64,000 bases of DNA from Lacrimispora xylanisolvens (GTDB lineage: Bacteria > Bacillota > Clostridia > Lachnospirales > Lachnospiraceae), in NCBI GenBank assembly GCA_017084465.1, contig CP070896.1, positions 3,833,501 to 3,897,500 on the forward strand, read 5' to 3'. Both the position numbers and the translations under genes were made by a program. Each line of letters begins with the position of its first letter. Position 1 is the first letter of the stretch. This document shows positions 36,783 to 45,656 of this stretch, in pieces. The notes beneath the pieces were generated by a model. It worked only from the letters and a program-made list of their open reading frames with translations. It was not told the DNA's origin and ran no database searches.

Positions 36783-36885
36783 GAGGCAGTCAACGGACAT
36801 CATTCGCTTTCTTTCAGACTATAACAGAATAGAAAGCAAAGGATGGGCAGTATGACCAATATGAATGATGAGAGGATGGATCATA

Positions 36886-37869
36886 GTGATATTAGCAGAA
36901 AAAATTATGGAACTCAGAAAGAAAAATGGGTGGTCTCAGGAGGAACTGGCTTTCCAGATGGATGTATCCAGACAGTCAGTCTCAAAGTGGGAGTCAGGGG
37001 CTTCCATTCCGGATCTGGAACGAATCTTAAAACTCAGTCAGCTGTTTGGTGTATCTACGGATTATCTGCTGAAGGAGGAGTTAGAAGAGTTACCGGCATC
37101 ATCACCCGAAATTTCTGATGGTGATAATGGAAGAAGACGTGTCACCATGGAAGTTGCAAGTGAATATATGGAGAATAAGATCAAAGCTTCGAAGAAAATA
37201 GCCGGGGCAGTATCAGCCTGTATCTTGTCTCCGGTTGTTCTTATTTATCTCGGGGCACTGGCAGAATTTAAAGAAAATGTGATCAGCGAAGGGCTGGCAG
37301 GGGGTGTGGGTGTTATTGTTCTGCTTCTGATTGTTGGACTTTCTACGGTATTTTTCATATTAAACGGGATGAAGATGGAAGCATTTGAGTATTTGGAGAA
37401 AGAAGCATTTCAGCTGGAATATGGAGTAGAAGCAATCGTACGCAATAAAATGGCACAATATGAAGGGATTAACCGTCTTTATACGGTTACAGGTGTGTTT
37501 CTATGCATCATTTCCGTGTGCCCGTTGCTGATTGCATCATCTTTGGGTGCATCCGATTTTATACAGACGATTTGTCTGTTAATATTGTTTGTTATAGTGG
37601 CCGTGGCTGTTTTTTTAATCATTGTGGCAGGCGAGAAGAAAACCTGCTTTCATATTCTTCTTCAGGAGGGAGATTATTCAGAAGACAAAAAAATGGAAAA
37701 GAGAAAAAAAGAACGTATTCCAGCTATTTACTGGTGTATTGTGACTGCAATTTATCTGGGAATCAGCTTTTTAACTGAAGACTGGGGTAAGACCTGGATA
37801 ATCTGGCCAAGTGCAGCAGTTTTGTATGGGGCTGTATTGGGTATTGCCGGGGCATTGAGAAAAGAATGA
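36886..37869 (+). CDS. XRE-family regulator with C-terminal membrane domain
   Basis: About 327 residues. GTG 36886 is chosen since the protein then begins with [21 protein letters not shown], the usual start of this family, behind GAGAGG. The helix-turn-helix (1-60) contains [18 protein letters not shown]. After a linker come about five to six membrane helices (115-135, 145-165, 210-230, 238-258, 285-300, 305-322). HTH proteins tethered to membrane domains of unknown function are common in clostridia and may sense envelope state. No partner gene is evident downstream. Confidence 0.88.
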   Translation: MILAEKIMELRKKNGWSQEELAFQMDVSRQSVSKWESGASIPDLERILKLSQLFGVSTDYLLKEELEELPASSPEISDGDNGRRRVTMEVASEYMENKIKASKKIAGAVSACILSPVVLIYLGALAEFKENVISEGLAGGVGVIVLLLIVGLSTVFFILNGMKMEAFEYLEKEAFQLEYGVEAIVRNKMAQYEGINRLYTVTGVFLCIISVCPLLIASSLGASDFIQTICLLILFVIVAVAVFLIIVAGEKKTCFHILLQEGDYSEDKKMEKRKKERIPAIYWCIVTAIYLGISFLTEDWGKTWIIWPSAAVLYGAVLGIAGALRKE

Positions 37870-37876
37870 TATCAGA

Positions 37877-37964
37877 AGGACTTAAGTGCAAATTCATTAT
37901 AGATGAAACTCGTATCATCTAATACGGGGGAAAGTTTCTTTTAATGAATTTACTCTTAAGTCCT
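37877..37964. repeat. Long imperfect hairpin between convergent genes
   Basis: AGGACTTAAG / CTTAAGTCCT (37877-37886, 37955-37964), then AAATTCATT / AATGAATTT (37890-37898, 37943-37951), GAAACT / AGTTTC, and a CGTAT / ATACG tip. The 88-base fold lacks a clear T run. It may be a two-way terminator or a small mobile-repeat remnant. Confidence 0.7.
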
Positions 37965-37985
37965 AATGATGATTAAATAAGTAAA

Positions 37986-38177
37986 TCAGGCCAGCCGCAG
38001 CGCGTTCATTGGACAAAATCTGGTACATTTGCCACAACGTATGCAGGTTTCCATATCAACCGTGGGAGCCTGGAAGCCGTTTTGCTTTAAGGCTCCTACC
38101 GGACAGATTCGGACAGAGGGGCAGGGGTGATTTTGGGGGCAGTTCTCTTTTATAACAACAAGGGTTTGTGCATTCAT
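37986..38177 (-). CDS. Ferredoxin-type 4Fe-4S protein
   Basis: 63 residues. The second cluster motif is canonical: CIRCGKCTRFCP near the C-terminus. An earlier group CPQNHPCPSVRICP supplies four more cysteines in unusual spacing, so two 4Fe-4S clusters are possible. The start MNAQTLVVIKENCPQN lies behind AGAAGG. Small electron carrier of the cytoplasm; its partner is not obvious, though the divergent metallo-hydrolase and the sulfur-redox genes to the right are near. Confidence 0.88.
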   Translation of the reverse strand: MNAQTLVVIKENCPQNHPCPSVRICPVGALKQNGFQAPTVDMETCIRCGKCTRFCPMNALRLA

Positions 38178-38298
38178 TGTTTAACCTTCTTTCTTTAGAT
38201 GGGTTGTTTATGTTCCTGATTATAAAAAATTTAAAGCATTATGTCTGTAACAACGTCACACGAAAAGAGAAAATTTTTCAATACCAGGAGGTGACACC

Positions 38299-39148
38299 AT
38301 GAAGATCAAAATAATCGGTTCAGGTGGCTGCGTCAGCATACCAAGACCATTATGCCAATGCAGAATCTGTAAGGAGGCCAGAATAAAAGGAGTTCCATAC
38401 GCAAGATGTGGCTGCAGTCTGTTTTTTAGAAGATTTAAACTTATTAATTGACACACCCGAAGACATCAATGCAGCACTAAATCATGCCGATGTGAAAGCA
38501 ATTGATACCATCTTGTTCAGCCACGCAGATCCGGATCATACCATGGGAATCAGGGTGATTGAGCAGTTAAAGCTGGACTGGCTTGCCCAGTCTGTGGGGA
38601 TAACCTGCAGCCAGCCTTTGACCGTAGGGGCGATGCCTGAGATTATAAAGGAACTGAGGAGTCAGTGCAGTAAATATGGTTCCATGCTGGAGTATTATGA
38701 AAAGATGGGGCTGGCGAAAGTCAAAAATATAAACCATCTGGAACAAAACGGAATCCAGATCGAATTTGTCCCGGTTGATGAAAGTGGGGTTGTAACCGTT
38801 TTTGTGATAAAGGATAAAGAACGGAAAGTGATTTATGCGCCCTGCGATGTAAAACCATTTCCCAATCACCTGCTATTTTATAAAGCCGATGTCTTGATTA
38901 TTGGCAATACCATTGTGGGAGATCAGCTAAAGGATGGGTTTGTACTTGATGAAACAAATATTCTGCGGAAAGAATTATTTGTTATGGATGAGATTGTTGC
39001 ATTAAAAAAGAATTATCAGATAGGAAAGGTAATCATTACCCATTTAGAAGAAGACTGGGGAAAGTCCTATGACGATTACTTTAGGCTGCAAAGACAGTAT
39101 GAAGGAATTGAATTTGCCTATGATGGAATGAAAATAGAATTCCCATAG
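38299..39148 (+). CDS. MBL-fold metallo-hydrolase, frameshifted
   Basis: ATG 38299 follows AGGAGGTGA. N-terminus KIKIIGSGGC, then a Cys-rich insert CQCRICKEAR and, near the break, CGCSL. Using T5 rather than T6 at 38422-38427 joins directly to FLEDLNLLIDTPED. The metal motif is SHADPDHTMG, an HxDxDH-like form of the metallo-beta-lactamase motif, and a later VIYAPCDVKPF has the expected Asp. Repaired length about 282 residues. Resembles PhnP-like phosphodiesterases; exact role unknown. Confidence 0.85.
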
Positions 39149-39178
39149 GCTGAAAAGCAGGAAACTCCCACAGGCTTT

Positions 39179-40057
39179 CTATTTCATGGACTTTGCGGCG
39201 TCCTTGAAATCAGCCATCTGGGAGTTAAAGGCGTGGCATTCATTATAGCAAAGATAAAAGTAGCGGTTCATGGGCATGTCCTTTATGGGACGGGCATGGA
39301 TCACTTCAGACCGGGAAGATCCCTTTACATAGCGGGTGGAGATGACTCCGATGCCAAGGTTGCGGGCAACACCGTCCAGTATGGCAGATCCGCTGTAGGA
39401 TTCCCATTTAACGCTATAAGGAATATGCCGGGTCTGCATGAGGTTTTCAAAGATGGAACGTGTTCCGCTACCAACTTCCCGCAGTATAAATTCACAGTTG
39501 TATAAATCCTCAGCTCTGATCACATCCCTTCCGGAAAAAGGATGGTCTATACTGTAAATCAGCTGCAGCTCGTCTTCCATAATTGGTTCTGTATGAATCT
39601 TCTCATTTATAATCACGCCTTCCACCAGTGCAATATCCAGCTCATTGTGAATCAGGCGGTGTTCCAGTATCCTTGTATTTTCTATATATACAGAGCATGA
39701 GATGTCCGGATGGCTCTTTTGCAGTCTCTGTATCATATCACTGATCATGGTATCTCCGATGGTTAAGGTAACTCCCACCCGCAGCGGGCGGAGCACGGCA
39801 GAGTTTTTCATGGATTGGTTTAATGTCTCATAGCTGTTTAAAACATTTAAAGCCCTGTCCCAGAAAAGCTTTCCCATGGGGGTCAATTCCAGTCGCTTGG
39901 GATATCGTTTAAAAAATGTGGTTTCATATTCTTTTTCCAAATCTGCAATAATCTGACTTACGGTAGGCTGGGACAGATAGAGCCGTTTGGCTGCCTCACT
40001 CATCTTTAATGTCTCTGCCACTGCTATAAAGGTCTTTAACTGCTTCAAGGTTGCCAT
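39179..40057 (-). CDS. LysR-family regulator
   Basis: About 292 residues. ATG 40057 is favoured because GGGAG lies eight bases upstream, and the protein then starts MATLKQLKTFIAVAET. The N-terminal helix-turn-helix has KMSEAAKRLYLSQPTVSQIIADLEKEY; the effector domain (about 85-290) is the periplasmic-binding-like fold of CysB/CysL-type members. It is divergent from the CoA-disulfide-reductase gene, the classic LysR arrangement, and probably regulates it. A sulfur compound is a plausible effector, by context. Confidence 0.92.
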   Translation of the reverse strand: MATLKQLKTFIAVAETLKMSEAAKRLYLSQPTVSQIIADLEKEYETTFFKRYPKRLELTPMGKLFWDRALNVLNSYETLNQSMKNSAVLRPLRVGVTLTIGDTMISDMIQRLQKSHPDISCSVYIENTRILEHRLIHNELDIALVEGVIINEKIHTEPIMEDELQLIYSIDHPFSGRDVIRAEDLYNCEFILREVGSGTRSIFENLMQTRHIPYSVKWESYSGSAILDGVARNLGIGVISTRYVKGSSRSEVIHARPIKDMPMNRYFYLCYNECHAFNSQMADFKDAAKSMK

Positions 40058-40192
40058 CTTACTATCTCCCTTCATCTGGTATAGATAAAACCAATATCAT
40101 GCTTTAGATAATACTATTTTACGGTGCAAACAAGTGCTATGATATTGATAAAAAGTAATCAAAGTTTTGATATCAATCAAAAGGAGAAAACA

Positions 40193-41817
40193 ATGAAGGT
40201 GATTGTACTTGGCGGTGTGGCTGCAGGAACTAAAACAGCTGCAAAGCTTATGCGGGAAGACCGAGAAAATGAAGTGATCATTCTGAATAAAGGAGAAAAC
40301 ATCTCTTATGCAGGTTGTGGACTTCCGTATTTCGTAGGAAATGTAATATCTGAAAAGGAACAGCTGATCGTCAATACTCCTCAGAAATTTGAGAAACTCA
40401 CTGGAGCAAAGGTATTGATCCGTACAGAGGCAACAAAGGTAGACCGTAAAGAAAAAACTGTGACAGCAGTTGATCTGGGGACTGGAGAAGAAAAGTTATA
40501 CCATTATGATAAGCTGGTAATTGCAACAGGAGCGAGCCCGGTCATTCCGCCTGTTGAAGGAAGAGAACGTAAAAATGTATTTACCATGAGAACGCCTGAA
40601 GATGCCATAGAGATCAGGGAGCTTGCAGTAAATGGAGGAATAAAAAAGGCAGTAGTGGTGGGGGCAGGCTATATTGGACTTGAACTTGCTGAGAATCTGG
40701 CTGCGGAAGGAATTAAGCCATTTGTAGTGGATATGGCGCCTCACATTCTTCCTGGTTTTGATCCCGAGGTTTCTGACTATCTGGAACGAAAGATTGCCGA
40801 TGCCGGAATCCCTGTTGTAACAGGGGTGAAAGTAACCGCTATTGAAGGCGATGGTAAAGTCGAGAAGGTTGTAACGGATAAACGCGCCTATAAAGCAGAT
40901 ATGGTTGTCTTTTGCGCAGGGATCAAACCGAATACAGAATTCCTGGAGGGCACCGGAATTGAGATGTTCAAGGGAACAATTATTACTGATTCCCAGGGAA
41001 GAACCAATGATAAGGATATATATGGAGCAGGAGACTGTGCCATGGTGAAAAACGCCATCACAGGAAAACCAGCATGGTCACCCATGGGATCAACGGCCAA
41101 TATCAGAGGAAGGCTGATTGCACAGAATATTGCTGGTGAAGAGCGTTCCTACCGCGGCGTTCTGGGAACTGCAGTGTGTAAGCTTCCAGGGCTGAATGCC
41201 GGAAGAACTGGACTGACAGAGTCCCAGGCCATAGAGGAAGGATTTGATGCAGCCAGCGTGATTGCAGTGGTGGATGATAAAGCACATTATATGCCGGGTG
41301 CATCTTATTTTATTATTAAAATGATTGCGGATAAGAAAACCCTACGCCTTCTTGGAGTTCAGGCCGTTGGCAGCGGTGCCGTTGATAAAATTGTGGATAT
41401 GGCAGTGACTGCGATTATGTGTAAGGCGGATTTAAATGATCTTACTGATATGGATCTTGCTTATGCACCTCCATTTCTACAGCAATCCATCCATTTGTAC
41501 ATACTTTAAATATTTTACTTAATAAATTAAATGGCAATTTAAAATCCATGACTCCTGCGGAATATGCAAATGGAATGGCAGAAGGTTATAAGCTGGTGGA
41601 CGCAGGTCAGGCTCCTTCCGTGCCAGGTGCCATGCATGTGGAATTAACGGAGGTAGACGGACCGGTTAAAGGGCTTGATAAAGAGGATCATATTCTTCTG
41701 GTGTGTAACAGGGGAAAGCGGGCCTATCTGCTTCAGAACCGGCTGGATTACTACGGATATAAACATACAAAGGTGCTGGAAGGCGGAATTACTTTTACAG
41801 AGGTAGAAGGTTCATAA
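40193..41817 (+). CDS. CoA-disulfide reductase/polysulfide reductase-like flavoprotein with rhodanese domain, frameshifted
   Basis: FAD- and NAD(P)H-dependent disulfide reductase. ATG 40193 follows AAAAGGAG. FAD motif VLGGVAAGTKTAAKL (residues 4-18), active-site Cys in ISYAGCGLPYFVG (about residue 43), NAD(P)H motif VVVGAGYIGLELAE, and FAD motif DIYGAGDCA. The frame ends at 41509; one more T at 41474-41476 gives YAPPFSTAIHPFVHTLNIL and continues into a C-terminal rhodanese domain (about 455-540) with Cys in LVCNRGKRAY. This architecture matches CoADR-rhodanese enzymes such as Npsr that reduce persulfides or polysulfides. First gene of a sulfur-redox operon. Confidence 0.92.
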
Positions 41818-41841
41818 TAAAAAAACAGGAGTGGTAAAATC

Positions 41842-42794
41842 ATGACATGCACATTAAAGCCAGATGAGATCAAGAGGGTTAAGGCTCTGGGGTTTTTTAA
41901 ATAATAAGGGAACGGATTTATTTAACGGGCGGGTAATTACGGTAAACGGTAAGATTACAGCAGATCAGACCGCTGCCATTGCGGAGGCAGCAAGAAAGTT
42001 CGGAAACGGAGATGTGGAATTTACAGCCCGCTTAACAGTGGAAGTAAGAGGGATTCATTACAATGACATTGAGGCATTTCAGAACTGCCTCGCGAAAGCG
42101 GGGCTGGAGACCGGAGGAACGGGATCGCTGGTGCGGCCGGTTGTATCCTGTAAGGGAACCACCTGCCAGTATGGACTGTACGATACTTTTGATCTTTCAG
42201 AAAAGATTCATGAGCGGTTCTACAAGGGCTATCACACGGTTAAGCTGCCTCACAAATTTAAGATTGCTACTGGTGGATGCCCCAATAACTGCGTAAAGCC
42301 TAATTTAAATGATCTGGGCATTGTAGGTCAGATGATACCCTGCGTTGACGAAGATATGTGTAACGGCTGCAGGAAATGTCAGGTTGAAACAGCATGTCCC
42401 ATGAAAGCAGCAAAGCTTTCCGACGGCCTGATAGAGATCGATAAGGAAATCTGCAACAACTGCGGACGATGTATCGGAAAATGCCCATTTGATGTCATCG
42501 AAGAGGGTACTCCTGGATTTCTTGTGTACATTGGCGGCAGATGGGGAAAAAAAAATCACCCATGGAAAAGCGCTGGGCAGGATTTTTAAGAGCGAAGAGG
42601 AAGTTTTGTCAGTAGTTGAAAAGACCATTCTCCTGTTCCGGGAGCAGGGGAAGACTGGAGAGCGGTTTGCGGATACCATTGAACGGATTGGGTTCGAAAA
42701 CGTTGAAGCACAGCTTCTTACCGATGATATTTTAAGCAGAAAGCAGGAAATATTGGATGCAGAGCTGCATCTGGTGGGCGGGGCAACCTGCTAA
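41842..42794 (+). pseudogene. Siroheme nitrite/sulfite reductase-like 4Fe-4S protein, frameshifted twice
   Basis: ATG 41842 follows AGGAGTGG. Repairs: T5 for T6 at 41893-41898 and A8 for A9 at 42547-42555 give about 317 residues. An N-terminal ferredoxin-like half-domain (KITADQTAAIAEAA..) leads to the siroheme/4Fe-4S site: CKGTTCQYG and later CPNNC, the CxxxxxC..CxxxC pattern. Two ferredoxin clusters follow (CNGCRKC..CP and CNNCGRCIGKCP). The layout is that of AsrC/dissimilatory-type small siroheme reductases. It follows the CoADR gene by 24 bases. Reduction of sulfite or another sulfur oxyanion is the best guess. Confidence 0.88.
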
Positions 42795-42829
42795 GCATCC
42801 AGTTTCCAAGCATTCTGATTTGCGATTTT

Positions 42830-42871
42830 AACAGCTCCCCACAGTTTGTCAGAATGGGAGCTGTTTTTTCA
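42830..42871 (+). terminator. Terminator after the sulfur-redox operon
   Basis: AACAGCTCCC (42830-42839) / GGGAGCTGTT (42856-42865) followed by TTTT. The right arm lies inside the last codons of the convergent esterase gene. Confidence 0.88.
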
Positions 42872-43742
42872 GCCATGCACCGGCAAGTTGGAACCAGGTC
42901 TCAACTTCTGGAGATATCTGGTTTGGAGTGTTGGCTGTTACCTGATTTGCCAGAGCCAGTCCATGCTCTCCTTCCTGGAAGATATGGAGTTCGTAGGGGA
43001 CATGGTGTCTGGCCATTTCAAGGGCAAATACCAGAGAATTTTCGGAGTAAACCAGCCCATCCTCTGAGGTATGCCACAAAAAAGCGGGCGGAGTGTTAGA
43101 AGAGACAAAGCGGGAGGGACTGAAGGTCTGGATCACATTCTCGGTGATCTCTTTTACTCCGGTCAGAGCCACATTTGCCTGGTCCATAAAATCAAACATC
43201 TCCTTTTTTGAATCATCTTGTGCCAGTTGGGCCGATTTTTCCTTCATCACCTGATAATCCAGAAGACCATAAGCAAGAATCAGTGCGCTTGGCCGGATCT
43301 CTTCCGGGCTGGCCGCCTTGGGCGAAAGAGATTCTCCCAGCTCTTTTTCATGCCAGTGTACGCCAAGGCTGGCAGCGAGGTGAGCGCCTGCAGAAAAACC
43401 ACAGATCCCAATCTTATCAGGGTCAATGAGCAGGCGTTCGCAATTCTGCCTTAAGTACCGGACCGTCTGAGCCAGTTCCTTTAACGCGGTGCCAGCCACT
43501 CCGATTCGGTTTTCCTCTGGATTACCGGTTGTATATCTTAAGACAACCGCATGATATCCCATGGATAAAAATTTAAATGCGATCGGTTCTGCTTCCCGGT
43601 CAGAGGTGAACAGATAGCCTCCGCCAGGCGCAATTACGATCACTGGACGTTTTTTACCGGGTAAAAGTTCTTTGGAATCCTCGATCAGATATGTGGTGAA
43701 AAATCCAGCAGTTTCATTAAATTTGTGGGTTTGAATAATCAA
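42849..43742 (-). CDS. Alpha/beta hydrolase (acetyl-esterase type)
   Basis: About 297 residues. TTG at 43742 is preferred: GAAAGGAG lies eight bases upstream, whereas the in-frame ATGs further out have no site. The oxyanion-hole motif IAPGGGYLFTS (about residues 35-45), nucleophile elbow GFSAGAHLA and a C-terminal acid/His pair (HTSEDGLVY and EGEHGLAL) give a complete Ser-Asp-His triad. It resembles BD-FAE/Axe-type esterases that remove acetyl groups from xylan-derived sugars, fitting the carbohydrate locus to the right, but small-molecule esterases look alike. Confidence 0.88.
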   Translation of the reverse strand: MIIQTHKFNETAGFFTTYLIEDSKELLPGKKRPVIVIAPGGGYLFTSDREAEPIAFKFLSMGYHAVVLRYTTGNPEENRIGVAGTALKELAQTVRYLRQNCERLLIDPDKIGICGFSAGAHLAASLGVHWHEKELGESLSPKAASPEEIRPSALILAYGLLDYQVMKEKSAQLAQDDSKKEMFDFMDQANVALTGVKEITENVIQTFSPSRFVSSNTPPAFLWHTSEDGLVYSENSLVFALEMARHHVPYELHIFQEGEHGLALANQVTANTPNQISPEVETWFQLAGAWLKKQLPF

Positions 43743-43950
43743 GATGACAACTCCTTTCAATAAAAATATTATTGTATTCATTGTATCAGATTCCATTGAT
43801 AATTACCAGGTTCCCGGACTCTGACTGACAGATCTGAATTTGACAAGTATTACACTCCACTACATTTGGGGAGAATAGCGTTAGCCGCGTTTTTGCTTAC
43901 AGAAAGAAAAGAAAGTAAAGTATAGAGAGGAAAGAAAGTTAAGCATAGAC

Positions 43951-43979
43951 TTGACATTCTTAAGCGCCTATGTTAATGT
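43951..43979 (+). promoter_or_regulatory. Promoter of the glycine-riboswitch transcript
   Basis: TTGACA (43951-43956), 17-base spacer, TAATGT (43974-43979), about 30 bases before the riboswitch. A purine-rich stretch of AAAGAAAG repeats lies upstream (43905-43945). Confidence 0.75.
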
Positions 43980-44009
43980 GATAAAGTGAAAAAGTAATAA
44001 ACCAACAAG

Positions 44010-44179
44010 CGAAGTTCGTAGGAAAATGACGATTTGTCTGCCGAAGGAGTAACACTCTCAGGCATCCGGAGTACCGGATAAGGACTATGAATGGATGTGG
44101 CTCTGGAGAATCTCATGAATGAGTGCCGAAGGTGCAAGGCGCGGGAAACCGCGTTAATCTCTCAGGCAAAAGGACAGAG
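44010..44179 (+). promoter_or_regulatory. Tandem glycine riboswitch
   Basis: Two glycine aptamers in a row. The first holds TGCCGAAGGAGTAACACTCTCAGG (in parts, 44040-44063) and ends CCGGATAAGGAC. The second (44101-44179) starts CTCTGGAGAATCTC, has GTGCCGAAGG and ends TCTCAGGCAAAAGGACAGAG. These are the conserved family blocks. A terminator follows at 44231, so glycine probably decides read-through into the symporter gene. Confidence 0.95.
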
Positions 44180-44230
44180 TTTAAGTTCAAACGTTTAGCG
44201 GCAGTGATGCCCTTATTTGTTTGCTTTCAG

Positions 44231-44266
44231 AGCCAAATCATCCCGTATGGTTTGGCTTTTTTTATT
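44231..44266 (+). terminator. Riboswitch expression-platform terminator
   Basis: AGCCAAATCAT / ATGGTTTGGCT (one mismatch) with a 4-base loop and seven T. It lies between aptamer and start codon. Confidence 0.88.
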
Positions 44267-44290
44267 AAACAAAAAGAGAGGGTCTATCAC

Positions 44291-45655
44291 ATGGAACAAT
44301 TTACACAGCTGGTTGATAAAGTCAGCAGCATTGTCTGGAACAGCATTTTACTGTATCTGCTGGTTGGAACAGGAATTTTATTTACTGTCCGCACCCGGTT
44401 TGTACAGGTTAGAAAATTTGGAGAAGGATTTAAGCGGATGTTCGGCAGTTTTAAGCTGAATGGCGAGAATGCCGGCAAAGACGGAATGTCCTCCTTTCAG
44501 GCATTAACTACGGCAATTGCAGCCCAGGTAGGTACGGGTAATATTGCAGGCTGTGCGACAGCACTTTATTCCGGAGGACCTGGAGCAATATTCTGGATGT
44601 GGGTGAGTGCTTTCTTTGGAATGGCTACCAACTATGGAGAAGCTGTCCTTGCTCAGAAATATAAAACTGTCAATTCCCACGGTGAAGTGACGGGAGGTCC
44701 GATTTATTATATCAGAGCCCGTTTTAAAGGAACTGCCGGTAAGATAATGGCTGTATTTTTCTCTCTGGCAATCATTTTTGCACTGGGATTTACTGGTAAT
44801 ATGGTACAGGCCAATTCCATCGGTCTGGCATTTCACACCGCATTTGGTCTGGATCCCTTGATTGTTGGTATCGTTATTGCTGCAGTTGCGGCATTTACCT
44901 TTATGGGCGGAGTAAAACGGATTGCTTCTCTGACTGAAAAACTTGTTCCGGTCATGGCTGCCTTTTATATAATCGGCTGTCTGATTGTACTGGTAATAAA
45001 TCACAGTGCACTCCTGCCTGCTTTGGAATCCATTCTGATCGGCGCCTTCCGCCCCCAGGCACTTCTTGGCGGTGCAGCCGGAATTGGAGTTCAGAAAGCG
45101 ATGCGTTATGGTGTTGCCAGAGGGCTTTTTTCCAATGAGGCAGGTATGGGTTCAACACCTCATGCCCATGCAATGGCAAAGGTGGAGAAACCTCAGGACC
45201 AGGGCGTCATGGCGATCATGGCTGTATTTATTGATACCTTTGTGGTTCTTAATCTCACTGCTCTTGTAATCCTCACGTCCGGCAAACTGGCACCGGGGGT
45301 AGAGGGAGCGCCTCAGGGAACCGCCCTTGCCCAGGCAGCCTTCAGTCAGGCATTTGGTTCCTTTGGCAATGCTTTTGTAGCAATCTGCCTCCTGTTTTTT
45401 GCATTTTCAACAATTATCGGATGGTACTTTTTCGGTGAGGTAAATGTGAAAGCACTTTTTGGCCCCAAAGCAACCAGGGTATATGCGTTGATCGTTGTAC
45501 TGTTTCTGGTGCTTGGATCATTTTTAAAAGTTCAGCTCGTCTGGAATTTATCTGATCTGTTTAACGCACTTATGGTATTTCCAAACCTGATTGCTCTTCT
45601 GGCTTCCTCTGGTATCGTAGCGAGAGCTGCCAGGGGGGAAGATATCATGAAATAA
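44291..45655 (+). CDS. AGCS-family sodium:alanine/glycine symporter
   Basis: 454 residues from ATG 44291 behind AGAGAGGG. The frame extends upstream through the riboswitch, but that is not coding. About ten to eleven membrane helices; family motifs GTGNIAGCATALYSGGPGAIFWMW, TNYGEAVLAQKY and FSNEAGMGSTPHAHA are clear. It takes up alanine or glycine with sodium. Control by a glycine riboswitch points to glycine as substrate; whether the switch turns expression on or off with glycine needs testing. It ends one base before the convergent serine hydrolase gene. Confidence 0.95.
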   Translation: MEQFTQLVDKVSSIVWNSILLYLLVGTGILFTVRTRFVQVRKFGEGFKRMFGSFKLNGENAGKDGMSSFQALTTAIAAQVGTGNIAGCATALYSGGPGAIFWMWVSAFFGMATNYGEAVLAQKYKTVNSHGEVTGGPIYYIRARFKGTAGKIMAVFFSLAIIFALGFTGNMVQANSIGLAFHTAFGLDPLIVGIVIAAVAAFTFMGGVKRIASLTEKLVPVMAAFYIIGCLIVLVINHSALLPALESILIGAFRPQALLGGAAGIGVQKAMRYGVARGLFSNEAGMGSTPHAHAMAKVEKPQDQGVMAIMAVFIDTFVVLNLTALVILTSGKLAPGVEGAPQGTALAQAAFSQAFGSFGNAFVAICLLFFAFSTIIGWYFFGEVNVKALFGPKATRVYALIVVLFLVLGSFLKVQLVWNLSDLFNALMVFPNLIALLASSGIVARAARGEDIMK

Positions 45656-45656
45656 T

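Noticed and set aside
43900..43950. A tandem repeat array or small RNA in the purine-rich stretch
   Set aside because: The AAAGAAAG units are irregular and short, and no hairpin or terminator accompanies them.
44123..44290. An extra 56-residue N-terminus on the AGCS symporter
   Set aside because: This stretch is the second glycine aptamer and its terminator; a proper ribosome site and start lie at 44291.
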